55,721 bases of DNA, taken from assembly GCA_009885545.1 (NCBI GenBank), contig VFKM01000013.1, positions 1 through 55,721 of the forward strand. Direction: 5' to 3'. Positions within the stretch are counted from its first letter, which is position 1. Every line of letters starts with the position of its first letter. Below are positions 15,652 to 23,719 of this stretch, in pieces. Under the pieces are notes generated by a model. It did not search any database and had not been told where the DNA came from. It worked only from the letters and a program-made list of their open reading frames with translations. The stretch is from Flavobacteriales bacterium (GTDB lineage: Bacteria > Bacteroidota > Bacteroidia > Flavobacteriales_D > Crocinitomicaceae). Position numbers and translations under genes: made by a program.

Positions 15652-18273
15652 TTATTCTTCCTCTTTTACTGTCAACGTATCAAATTTAACTTTCAAACCA
15701 TTATACACTTTTTGTTTTTTTCTCGCTTGATCTGCTAATACAACATCTTTGTTTTTATCATGAAGTTCAATTTCAGCATCTAGCTCTTTAATTTTAGAAT
15801 CAAACAAACCAATCAAATAATTAATGTTCTGTGGCACGAACATTTGGGTGTAAAATCCTCCTTCTGCTTTCAAATGTGAATATAATTCAAACGATCTGTC
15901 AATCATTTCTGGTTCTTGACGTGTGATAAAATACGTCAATGAATTCATTACACCCAATTGATCAAATCCATGTAAGTTTGTTCCTTTTAACGCCACATCG
16001 AAAAATTCGTAATTCCCTTTTTCTCCATAAGAACCATATAATTGTCCAATTCCTGAAATCATTTTTGATGACTTTTCTGACTCTAACCCTTTCGCTTTAT
16101 CCAATGCTAATGTTGGGTTTATCTTCCCAAGATTTTTAAGTGCATTTGAAATAACCAAGTAAGATTGGTCCTTTTCAATTCTATCTAAATAAATTGCTGT
16201 GATTGACTCTGCAGCCATGTTGTTTGATAAGAAATTCAATGCAGCCGATCGAACCTGAGATTTTGAATCGTTTAACGCTAAATCTTTAATCAGCGCAATT
16301 CCTTTGTCTTTATTGTCGACATTCAATTTAGCTGCTTTTTCAATTGCTAATAAACGAATGTTCCAAAATGGATCGTTCAATGCATCTAAAATCAATTGCT
16401 GCCCTTTTTGATCTTTACTTTTTGACCCCAATAACAAGCCTTCTTTCCTCGCTCTATATCGTTGCCCATTGTAAAACTGAAAAATGTACTGTTCAGATGG
16501 TTTCGTTTCACTGATCTTTGCGAGTAACATTTGTTCGTTATCAAAGATGACATTGTTTAATGTTCCACTATACGGCAATACAAATGATTGGTCTAATTTA
16601 TCAACTACTACTTTATGAATATGTTTTCCATTTGAATCAAATACAGCTATTTCAAGTGGTAATTTAAAAATAGGAGACAATTCCAAACTTTGATTTTGTT
16701 TAACTGAAACAGTAACCGTGTTTGTTGTTAAATCAATTTGTTGTTTTACTTCTAATATTGGATGGCCTGAGCCTAAGTACCATTGATCAAAAAACCAATT
16801 CAAATCCTCACCACTTACTTCTTCAAAAGCCAAACGCAATTGATGAAACTCTGCCGCTTTGAATTTATTTGTATTCAAATAGTTACTAATTCCTTTGAAA
16901 AAAGCCTCATCGCCTAAATAATTACGCAACATGTGTAAAATTCGTCCTCCTTTATTGTATGAATGCCCATCAAACATTTGTTCCTTATCATCATAATCCA
17001 ACCAAACTAGATCATGGTAACCTTGCGTTTGACCTGTCTGATAATAACCATCTGCTTCATTATCCGCTTGATAATCCGCTTCATCTAGTCCAAAACGATG
17101 TTCATCCCATAAGTACTGTGAGTAATTTGCGAATGATTCGTTCAACGTTAAATTTGACCATGACTCACATGTTACCAAATCACCAAACCAATGGTGGAAA
17201 AGCTCGTGGGCAATTGTTGATTGATCATTATCATCCAATAATTCTCTATCTGTTTTATAGGCATACTCTCCAAAAATAACAGCACCCGTATTTTCCATTG
17301 CTCCAGAAACATAATCTCTAACCACAATTTGATGGTATTTATCCCAAGCATATTCAACACCCAACAATTCGGAGAAATGTTTAATCATTGCTGGTGTTTC
17401 TCCAAAAATCGATTTGGCATACGATTCCCATTCTTTTTCAACGTAGTAATTAACCTCCATTTTTGTTCCGTCAGCACGCGTATAAAAATCTTTTACAACT
17501 TTAAACTCACCTACTCCCATCATAAATAAATAGGGTGCATGCGGTAAATCTTGTTTCCAATAATCCGTTCTCGTACCATCAGAATTCATTTTAGAAGAAA
17601 CAAATTTTCCGTTAGATAAAGTAGCGTACTTATTTTCAACTGTTATATAGATTTCTTGAGAAGTCTTGGCGTTTGGTGAATCAATTGTTGGAAACCAAAC
17701 TGAACTTGCTTCTGTTTCACCTTGCGTCCAAATTTGAGGCATTTTAGTTTTATCTTCATTCTTTGGGTTGATGAAATACAAACCTTTATCCGAAGATATT
17801 GCTGCGCTTCCTCCTGTCGTTCGTTCGTCAGGTTTCGCCACATATGCTATCACTACTGTATATTTATCTGCGCGTGTATAGATTTTATTCAATTTGATTT
17901 TCAAATACATACTATCAGATGAATAGCTTAAATCTTTCCCATCGATTTGTACTTTTAATATGTCCATTCCCTTCGCGTCAAGAATTAAACTATCAGATGC
18001 GTAAAAATGTGGTTTTGCAGTAATCGTTGCAATTCCATTCATTCTCGACTTCGTCCAATCGAAATTTACTTCCAATTTTGTATGAATCAAATCAGTAAGT
18101 ACTGTTTCTGATTCTCGATAAACTGGTCGTTGTTGTTCAATCTCATCAATCAACAGTGAATCTATTTCCAAACCATTATCATTTGTACTACCTAAGTCTC
18201 CATTATCGGTTGGTTTATTAGTCCCACAAGCGGCTACCAAAACTAGGATTGCGATATAAATACTATTTCTCAT
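15652..18273 (-). CDS. M1 family zinc aminopeptidase, lipoprotein
   Basis: I start at the ATG at 18273 rather than the track's 18306, because MRNSIYIAILVLVAACG is a perfect lipoprotein signal with lipobox LVAAC. The product has 873 residues. The exopeptidase signature VSGAMENTGAVIFGE and the zinc site HELFHHWFGDLVTCESWSNLTLNE (HExxH plus Glu 18 residues on) are intact. The C-terminal half (~600-860) contains helical HEAT-like repeats as in other M1 enzymes. It removes N-terminal residues from peptides, here probably at the cell envelope to feed on imported or periplasmic peptides. Confidence 0.95.
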   Translation of the reverse strand: MRNSIYIAILVLVAACGTNKPTDNGDLGSTNDNGLEIDSLLIDEIEQQRPVYRESETVLTDLIHTKLEVNFDWTKSRMNGIATITAKPHFYASDSLILDAKGMDILKVQIDGKDLSYSSDSMYLKIKLNKIYTRADKYTVVIAYVAKPDERTTGGSAAISSDKGLYFINPKNEDKTKMPQIWTQGETEASSVWFPTIDSPNAKTSQEIYITVENKYATLSNGKFVSSKMNSDGTRTDYWKQDLPHAPYLFMMGVGEFKVVKDFYTRADGTKMEVNYYVEKEWESYAKSIFGETPAMIKHFSELLGVEYAWDKYHQIVVRDYVSGAMENTGAVIFGEYAYKTDRELLDDNDQSTIAHELFHHWFGDLVTCESWSNLTLNESFANYSQYLWDEHRFGLDEADYQADNEADGYYQTGQTQGYHDLVWLDYDDKEQMFDGHSYNKGGRILHMLRNYLGDEAFFKGISNYLNTNKFKAAEFHQLRLAFEEVSGEDLNWFFDQWYLGSGHPILEVKQQIDLTTNTVTVSVKQNQSLELSPIFKLPLEIAVFDSNGKHIHKVVVDKLDQSFVLPYSGTLNNVIFDNEQMLLAKISETKPSEQYIFQFYNGQRYRARKEGLLLGSKSKDQKGQQLILDALNDPFWNIRLLAIEKAAKLNVDNKDKGIALIKDLALNDSKSQVRSAALNFLSNNMAAESITAIYLDRIEKDQSYLVISNALKNLGKINPTLALDKAKGLESEKSSKMISGIGQLYGSYGEKGNYEFFDVALKGTNLHGFDQLGVMNSLTYFITRQEPEMIDRSFELYSHLKAEGGFYTQMFVPQNINYLIGLFDSKIKELDAEIELHDKNKDVVLADQARKKQKVYNGLKVKFDTLTVKEEE

Positions 18274-18380
18274 TGTTTTAAAATTATTTATTACAAAACT
18301 GAACAAATATTTTTAATTCTTTACAGGAAAATACAGCAATGGAATGTCTTTGTGTTATTTTTGTAATAAATACATGATAA

Positions 18381-18848
18381 ATGGTAAGCAACACTTGGAG
18401 TTTTGATGGAAAGGAAGTAATTGGTTCACAAGGTTCTGTCTTAAAATGGGACGATCACCAATTCTTTACATTAACATATAAAGGACAGAAATTTTTTGGT
18501 GAATTATTAGAAGATAAATCTGAAGACAATTCATTGAAAATTAAAATAAATCACCGAGTTTTCGAAATAAAGAAAAAGGGAGAATTAGATGATTTAATTT
18601 CTGCCTTAGGTCTAGACATTCCAAAAGTTAGAAAGTTAAAGGAATTACAAGCACCAATGCCAGGCCGTATTGTTCAAGTTTCTGTTAAAATTGGACAAGA
18701 ATTAAACATTGGTGACGAAATCTTATCGCTAGAGGCAATGAAAATGGAAAACATTCTTAAAGCCGAAGGCGTTGGAACAGTTAAATCAATTTTTGTTGAA
18801 GCGAATCAGGTTGTAGAAAAAGGATTTGTTTTAATCGAATTTGAATAA
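18381..18848 (+). CDS. Biotin/lipoyl-attachment carrier protein (BCCP-like)
   Basis: A 155-residue protein whose last ~70 residues form a biotinyl domain: APMPGRIVQVSVKIGQELNIGDEILSLEAMKMENILKAEG. The Lys of EAMKMEN is the biotinylation site. The N-terminal half resembles the linker region of acyl-CoA carboxylase alpha subunits. In Bacteroidota such stand-alone carriers work with separately encoded carboxylase subunits (propionyl- or methylcrotonyl-CoA type), but none is encoded nearby, so the partner is unknown. A TATTTTTG box (18356-18363) lies just upstream. Confidence 0.88.
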   Translation: MVSNTWSFDGKEVIGSQGSVLKWDDHQFFTLTYKGQKFFGELLEDKSEDNSLKIKINHRVFEIKKKGELDDLISALGLDIPKVRKLKELQAPMPGRIVQVSVKIGQELNIGDEILSLEAMKMENILKAEGVGTVKSIFVEANQVVEKGFVLIEFE

Positions 18849-18863
18849 AAAATATTCAGTTAC

Positions 18864-18897
18864 AAAAAAGGGAGAATCAATGATTCTCCCTTTTTTT
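18864..18897. terminator. Bidirectional terminator
   Basis: AAAAAGGGAGAATCA / TGATTCTCCCTTTTT: a near-perfect hairpin between convergent genes, with A- and T-runs for both strands. It reaches the stop codon of the small minus-strand gene at 18896. Confidence 0.88.
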
Positions 18898-19093
18898 ATT
18901 TCGCTACCTCTAGCGCAAAAGCTTTTTTAATTATACTGGGGTACTTTGCCCCAAATTCAATAATACACCATTCCTGAAATTTCTTGATTTCTTCCGCAGA
19001 AGTAATCCACTTCAATGCTTTATAGAGTTCTTTTTGAAACAGATGCGCATCAAAACTCACTTTAGTAAGAATTTTTTTTGTTAGTTCCAGCAT
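18896..19093 (-). CDS. Small conserved hypothetical protein
   Basis: 65 residues (MLELTKKILTKVSFDAHLFQKELYKALKWI...), highly charged and helical, with no signal or membrane segment. I believe it is real. Its stop coincides with the end of a strong terminator, its codon use matches the neighbours, and similar ~65-residue proteins beginning with a KxILxKVSFD-type motif occur across Flavobacteriales. No function can be assigned. Confidence 0.7.
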   Translation of the reverse strand: MLELTKKILTKVSFDAHLFQKELYKALKWITSAEEIKKFQEWCIIEFGAKYPSIIKKAFALEVAK

Positions 19094-19164
19094 AGTTAAT
19101 AATGTTTATACTCACAATGAACGAAAAAAATGAATCCCTTGTATATTTCGAAATGTTAAAAAAT

Positions 19165-19195
19165 AAAAAAGGCCACTATTTTAAAATGACCTTCT
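19165..19195 (-). terminator. Likely terminator of the TlpA/DUF6029/Omp28 operon
   Basis: On the minus strand AAGGTCATTTT pairs imperfectly with AAAATAGTGGCCTT (two-base bulge, G-U pair), followed by TTTTTTATTTT. Confidence 0.55.
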
Positions 19196-19220
19196 TCTAT
19201 TTCTCTTTAAAAATGGGCGT

Positions 19221-20192
19221 TTATGGAATTATTTTTTTATCAACAATTTGATAAATTTCCAATGATACTTTGTCATAAACATAAATCAACAAATGCATAT
19301 TATCTGCATTATGTGTTGATGAATTTCCTACTGGAACTAATTGATCTGGTAATATATAACTGTAATTTAAGTAATATTTTGTACCTGTCATTAAGTCTGG
19401 TGTTAACGTTCTACCCCATGTTTGACCATCTATGCACCCTCTGAAAATATCACGGTGAACATAATTTGTAGTTAAAACATTATCAACATTTTGAGGAGCA
19501 ACTAAAGAGTCTTCAATTAAATATACAACCATTGCAAGGTCATTTGTTATTCCAGCATCCAATTTTTCTACTTCCGTATGTAAGAAAAATCCATGTTTTG
19601 GAGTTTCAAAATAATTTACTTTAGCTTTAATGGCTACCTTCAAAGGAGCAGCAAGAACCGCATCAACTTTTGATTGCCAAGACCCTGAAGCTACAAAATA
19701 TTCTCCTGCATCATTCGTGCGGCTAACAGTCCCTGATGGATTTCCAAAGAAACCTGAATTTATTAATGTGTTTCCAAAGAAATTTCCTAGTTCCTTGCTT
19801 TGATTATTAACGAAATCGACCGTATAACCCTGTCCAACATTTACTGCTTGAAAGGCCCCATAGCCAAGAACCTCATTTGATGCATGAATACTAGCTATAA
19901 AAACACGTGTTGGGTTAGACACATGAATAGTATGTGCAACTTCTCCTGCAGCAGGACATGCGGCGCAATTGTGTCCAGTCATATCTTCAATTAGTGCATT
20001 CCTATTAGGATCTTCATTTGGTAAAGTCGAAAAATCCGGCCACTCGTTGACAACATAATCGGCCCAATTGCCATTATAAATCGTGGTGTCCAATTCATTA
20101 TTAACGACAGGTGGAAATGGGTTTTCCACTTTATCGCATGAATTAATCATAAAACAACAAATTGCGACAACTATAAAAAGTAATTTTTTCAT
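19221..20192 (-). CDS. Omp28-related lipoprotein with CxxC motif
   Basis: A 323-residue lipoprotein (lipobox MINSC, Cys19). The early part carries EDMTGHNCAACPAAGEVAHTIH, a thioredoxin-like CxxC (Cys76, Cys79), typical of the Omp28 family first named in Porphyromonas gingivalis. The thioredoxin-like fold is followed by a beta-sandwich segment. The location is inferred to be the outer membrane or cell surface. It is the last gene of a three-gene operon with a TlpA thioredoxin and a DUF6029 barrel (11- and 29-nt gaps), which suggests a redox function linked to that barrel. Confidence 0.85.
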   Translation of the reverse strand: MKKLLFIVVAICCFMINSCDKVENPFPPVVNNELDTTIYNGNWADYVVNEWPDFSTLPNEDPNRNALIEDMTGHNCAACPAAGEVAHTIHVSNPTRVFIASIHASNEVLGYGAFQAVNVGQGYTVDFVNNQSKELGNFFGNTLINSGFFGNPSGTVSRTNDAGEYFVASGSWQSKVDAVLAAPLKVAIKAKVNYFETPKHGFFLHTEVEKLDAGITNDLAMVVYLIEDSLVAPQNVDNVLTTNYVHRDIFRGCIDGQTWGRTLTPDLMTGTKYYLNYSYILPDQLVPVGNSSTHNADNMHLLIYVYDKVSLEIYQIVDKKIIP

Positions 20193-20203
20193 GTCTTCTT
20201 ATA

Positions 20204-21904
20204 TTAAAAACTATGCGTAAATGAAAAAGTCAATCCATTTGAAGCTGGTACTGGACGACAAACACCTCCTACACAAAATAATCCTGCTCGTTGACGGCCA
20301 TAAGACAAAGTCAATCTAGTTGCTTCGTGTATATATCCAATTGTAAAGTATGGATGGTGTGCTCTGTGATCAAGCTTAGGATTTCCAAAATTGTATTGAT
20401 CCATTATGCTGACATACAAGTGTGAGTTAATTGTGTATTCTAATAATACTGTTGCCCAATCACCTTTGTCGACTGGTGTTCCTTTAGAAAAACCAACTTC
20501 ATTTCCTAAACTATCTCTTCTGTTAACGAACAATGTTTGAAATTCAGCTCTTAAAGATTGTTTATTTGCAAATTTATAAGCCAATTCTAAAACAAAGATA
20601 TTAGACTTTATTAATCCTTTTTCTTTCGTTACTGTTGCAACATCGTTGTTTATAATAATATTATAGTAACTAAAAATTAGACTAAACTTTTTATTGAACT
20701 TTCGTGTAATATTAAAATTGATATCTCTCATGTAAAGGCTATCACTCATATCAAACAAACCACTTGTATAGGTTACTCCTGTAGAATCTGATGGGTTTAT
20801 CGAACCTGTATGTCGCATTGGGCGCATTGCAACAGAAACATTTCCATTTATAGACATTCCATATTTACCACCTAATTTTGATCCTTTTTTGAAAGTATAC
20901 AAAACTTCAGCTTGAAATGCTGTTTCTCCCACTGGTTGTGTAGCATAAGGATATAAAGACGCAACTAAATTATATGTATGCGTTTTGTTCATTGACGGAA
21001 GATAATTGATAATCACATTTTGCAATTGTTTTGTTCTATCCGAACGGTAGCTCATGTTATCAACCGATTTTGCAGAAAGTAGAATCCCTAATCCTTTTTG
21101 AGAATATCCAAAATTTGCGATTGCGGCATGACCAATATTATAATTATAACCATTATCTTGACTTGGATCTTGCCCTTTCATCACGTATTCTCCATCTAAG
21201 ACAAATTTACCATAACGCAACTTCAAACGTCCACCATAGCAACCCACATTTTCCGGAAGAATTAAATCAGTATTATCATCTTTTTGATATTTACTAACAA
21301 AAGATCCTCCTATTGTGATATCCAATTTTTTATCCGCTAGCTTTTTGACCATTTCGTTCAAATGTATTTCACCATCAATACCACGCGTGACACCATCGCT
21401 ATGTATAATTCTTCCTTCGAGAAATGCATATCTTTGGTATCCATAAACTCCTTTGAAAACAATTCCTTTTTTAGGACGAATAATTAATCTAACACCATCT
21501 AATTGACTGTCGTATCCTAAGCCCATATTTTCATAGGCTCTTAATGAAAGTCCAGCGCCAAATTGCTCATAAATCGAACCTAATGTAACATCCACAAAAT
21601 CACTCGCATATCCTATATAACGCATTCCAATCCCAGTTCCGTCGAAAGTGGAAGGATAACCTTGAATTCTTGGAAGGTAAGATTCCATACGCATTCCTGC
21701 TTTGAAATTTCCTTGGGTATAAAAGACATTCATATAAGAATTTAATAATCCTTTTGAGGCAGGTTGAGTCGCTCCAATTAGAGTATCTGTATTTAAATAC
21801 TGAAATGTAGTTTCAATATTACCTGTGAAATTACCTGCATTAACTTGTGAAAAACCTGAAAAGGAATTTATTAATACAAAGGTGAAGAAAAGTAGTTTTT
21901 TCAT
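20204..21904 (-). CDS. DUF6029 family outer-membrane beta-barrel protein
   Basis: 566 residues with a signal peptide (MKKLLFFTFVLINSFSGFSQ). The N-terminus GNFTGNIETTFQYLNTDTLIGA...SKGLLNSYMNVFYTQGNFKAGMR is characteristic of the DUF6029 family of Bacteroidota. Alternating hydrophobic residues throughout and the C-terminal NGLTFSFTHSF (ending in Phe) indicate an outer-membrane beta-barrel. The function is unknown. Its neighbours, a TlpA-like thioredoxin and an Omp28-like CxxC lipoprotein, form a conserved-looking cassette with it. Confidence 0.82.
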   Translation of the reverse strand: MKKLLFFTFVLINSFSGFSQVNAGNFTGNIETTFQYLNTDTLIGATQPASKGLLNSYMNVFYTQGNFKAGMRMESYLPRIQGYPSTFDGTGIGMRYIGYASDFVDVTLGSIYEQFGAGLSLRAYENMGLGYDSQLDGVRLIIRPKKGIVFKGVYGYQRYAFLEGRIIHSDGVTRGIDGEIHLNEMVKKLADKKLDITIGGSFVSKYQKDDNTDLILPENVGCYGGRLKLRYGKFVLDGEYVMKGQDPSQDNGYNYNIGHAAIANFGYSQKGLGILLSAKSVDNMSYRSDRTKQLQNVIINYLPSMNKTHTYNLVASLYPYATQPVGETAFQAEVLYTFKKGSKLGGKYGMSINGNVSVAMRPMRHTGSINPSDSTGVTYTSGLFDMSDSLYMRDINFNITRKFNKKFSLIFSYYNIIINNDVATVTKEKGLIKSNIFVLELAYKFANKQSLRAEFQTLFVNRRDSLGNEVGFSKGTPVDKGDWATVLLEYTINSHLYVSIMDQYNFGNPKLDHRAHHPYFTIGYIHEATRLTLSYGRQRAGLFCVGGVCRPVPASNGLTFSFTHSF

Positions 21905-21933
21905 TGAATAAGGATCTGCTTACTTTATATTAT

Positions 21934-22464
21934 TTATTCTGTCACTATTTTTTTACTGATTTTCTTAATCTCTTCATATAAATGATCTTCGTCTCCGTCA
22001 GCATAATTATTGTGAGAATAAACAATTTTACCATCGGTATCTACTAGGAATGTGTGTGGTACATTGTTGACACCCATTGCTCTTTTGAAATCACCATTTG
22101 GATCCATTAATACTAAATATTCCCATCCCTTACCATCAACGTAAACTGCAACAGAATTCATTGTTTTCGTATCATCGATAGAAACAGCAACTAAATTTAC
22201 ACCTGTCTCTTCTTGCCAATCAGTGTATAATTCATGGATGGTGTTCAACTCTCTTTTACATGGAGAGCACCATGTTGCCCAAAAACTAATAACAACTGGA
22301 CCGGTAAACCCAAGATCAGCTGTGTTTACAGATTTTCCATCCACCGTTTTCAATTGGACTGATGGTAATTCTTTCAAATTTGATTCTTGCGATTCAGTTG
22401 ATTCTTGGGCAAATACGTTACACACAAGGGTTAATCCAACGACAAACAAAACTATTTTTTTCAT
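21934..22464 (-). CDS. TlpA-like periplasmic thioredoxin
   Basis: 176 residues: a signal peptide (MKKIVLFVVGLTLVCNVFAQ), then a thioredoxin fold with the active site FWATWCSPCKREL (Cys66, Cys69) and the cis-Pro region NNVPHTFLVD. TlpA/ResA-type proteins reduce or exchange disulfides in exported proteins. It is the first gene of the operon with DUF6029 and Omp28, so likely partners are those cysteine-containing envelope proteins. Confidence 0.92.
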   Translation of the reverse strand: MKKIVLFVVGLTLVCNVFAQESTESQESNLKELPSVQLKTVDGKSVNTADLGFTGPVVISFWATWCSPCKRELNTIHELYTDWQEETGVNLVAVSIDDTKTMNSVAVYVDGKGWEYLVLMDPNGDFKRAMGVNNVPHTFLVDTDGKIVYSHNNYADGDEDHLYEEIKKISKKIVTE

Positions 22465-22839
22465 TTACTTAAATTTTAATATTTTTTGGCAATTGCGTTT
22501 TCAAAAACCTTGCCGCACTCAAAGATATACTATTTCATTGATGACGAAATCAAAGATGCACGTTTATTCTTGAAATCCTAATTAAGGGTTTTTTGAATAG
22601 TAAAAGTAACCCATCTTTCAAATAAAGCCTTAAAAAGCTTATTATTTACCTGATTTTCAATCTACTATGTGGTGTTAATCAAGACTGGAATGTTTTTTGC
22701 AATTCTCGCGACGACAAAGAATATATCGTTTTATAAATGATGAATTCATTTTTTTAAGTAGGATTTCAAGAAACATCCTTATTTAAGATGTTTATTGTAC
22801 GATTATTCTTATATATTTGTATGTATTAACAATAGTTAT
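22465..22839. other. 375-bp intergenic region with internal repeats between divergent genes
   Basis: No gene is apparent. It holds a good minus-strand promoter (22520-22553), a 14-bp perfect inverted repeat with widely separated arms (TTCTTGAAATCCTA at 22567-22580 and TAGGATTTCAAGAA at 22759-22772), and what looks like an imperfect direct duplication: GCAATT...CAAAGATATACTATTTCATTGATGA near 22490-22545 and GCAATT...CAAAGAATATATCGTTTTATAAATGATGA near 22699-22743. Confidence 0.55.
22520..22553 (-). promoter_or_regulatory. Candidate promoter of the tlpA/DUF6029/omp28 operon
   Basis: On the minus strand: TTG (22553-22551), 23-nt spacer, TATCTTTG (22527-22520). The leader to the tlpA-like ATG would be about 50 nt. 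Confidence 0.55.
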
Positions 22840-23607
22840 ATGAAAAAACTTATACTTTCTCTCACAGCAATAGCTACTTTTTCATTTGTGTATGCACAAG
22901 ATGGGATTGAAATTAGACTTGATGGTGCTGGTGCTGATATTTCTGGCACAGTTCATTCAGTAAATTTATATGCTGGTTCTCCTGATATGCTAGGAAGTGT
23001 TTATGAAGTTCATTTCGATGTAACGAATAACACTGGGGCTAATCAACAATGGAGAATAACGCGCACAAAGATGAGTGTTCCTGCAACTTGGGTTGATCAA
23101 GTTTGTTGGCCTCCACAATGTTATCCAACTAGCGGAGACGTTTATATTACACCAAATACTGGTGGGAATCCAGCTCCAATCATTGTAGATGGAACATCAA
23201 TGACTACGCTTTCTGCATTGGCTGAATTAAAACCAAGAATTACTCCAGATGCATCTGCTGCTGGTTCTGCATTATATAGATATTATATAACAACTATTGC
23301 TGGTGAATATATAGATTCTATTGACTTGAGTATTAATTACGCTTTAGGAGTTACTAATTTAAAACAACCCACAACATTAACAATTAGCCCAAATCCTGCA
23401 GATAATAATGTAACTATCGCTTTAGGAGGAATTGAAAATTCTTCAATAAAAATTGTTGACGTATTAGGAAATGTTATTTACAACGAATCTATCAACAACG
23501 GAACTAAAACAATCGATGTTTCAAATTTCAAAAACGGAGTTTACTTTGTTTTGGTTGAAGCACCTGGAATCAAATCATTTAATAGAAAATTAATTATTAG
23601 ACATTAA
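22840..23607 (+). CDS. Secreted T9SS type A sorting-domain protein
   Basis: The track starts at 22795, but the ATG at 22840 gives a clean signal peptide (MKKLILSLTAIATFSFVYAQ) and 255 residues. The middle part (~25-175) is a beta-sandwich-like domain of unknown type: VYEVHFDVTNNTGANQQWRITRTKM with a Cys pair in QVCWPPQCYP. The last ~75 residues are a type A sorting domain: LTISPNPADNNVTIALGG...GVYFVLVEAPGIKSFNRKLIIRH. It is therefore exported through the T9SS to the surface or medium. A TATATTTG box lies at 22812-22819. The middle domain recalls short surface proteins that describe themselves only by a sorting tail; its role is unknown. Confidence 0.85.
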   Translation: MKKLILSLTAIATFSFVYAQDGIEIRLDGAGADISGTVHSVNLYAGSPDMLGSVYEVHFDVTNNTGANQQWRITRTKMSVPATWVDQVCWPPQCYPTSGDVYITPNTGGNPAPIIVDGTSMTTLSALAELKPRITPDASAAGSALYRYYITTIAGEYIDSIDLSINYALGVTNLKQPTTLTISPNPADNNVTIALGGIENSSIKIVDVLGNVIYNESINNGTKTIDVSNFKNGVYFVLVEAPGIKSFNRKLIIRH

Positions 23608-23623
23608 TTTTTCTTTCGCATAT

Positions 23624-23655
23624 TAAAAAGATCGTTTTAGGACGGTCTTTTTTTA
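23624..23655 (+). terminator. Rho-independent terminator
   Basis: AAAAAGATCGT / ACGGTCTTTTT with a 6-nt loop and a trailing T-run, 17 nt after the T9SS cargo gene. Confidence 0.85.
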
Positions 23656-23719
23656 TGCTTCTTATTTCCTTCTTTTCTTATCTTTACTCAGAAAAACTGT
23701 ATTAAAATCAATTGATTAA

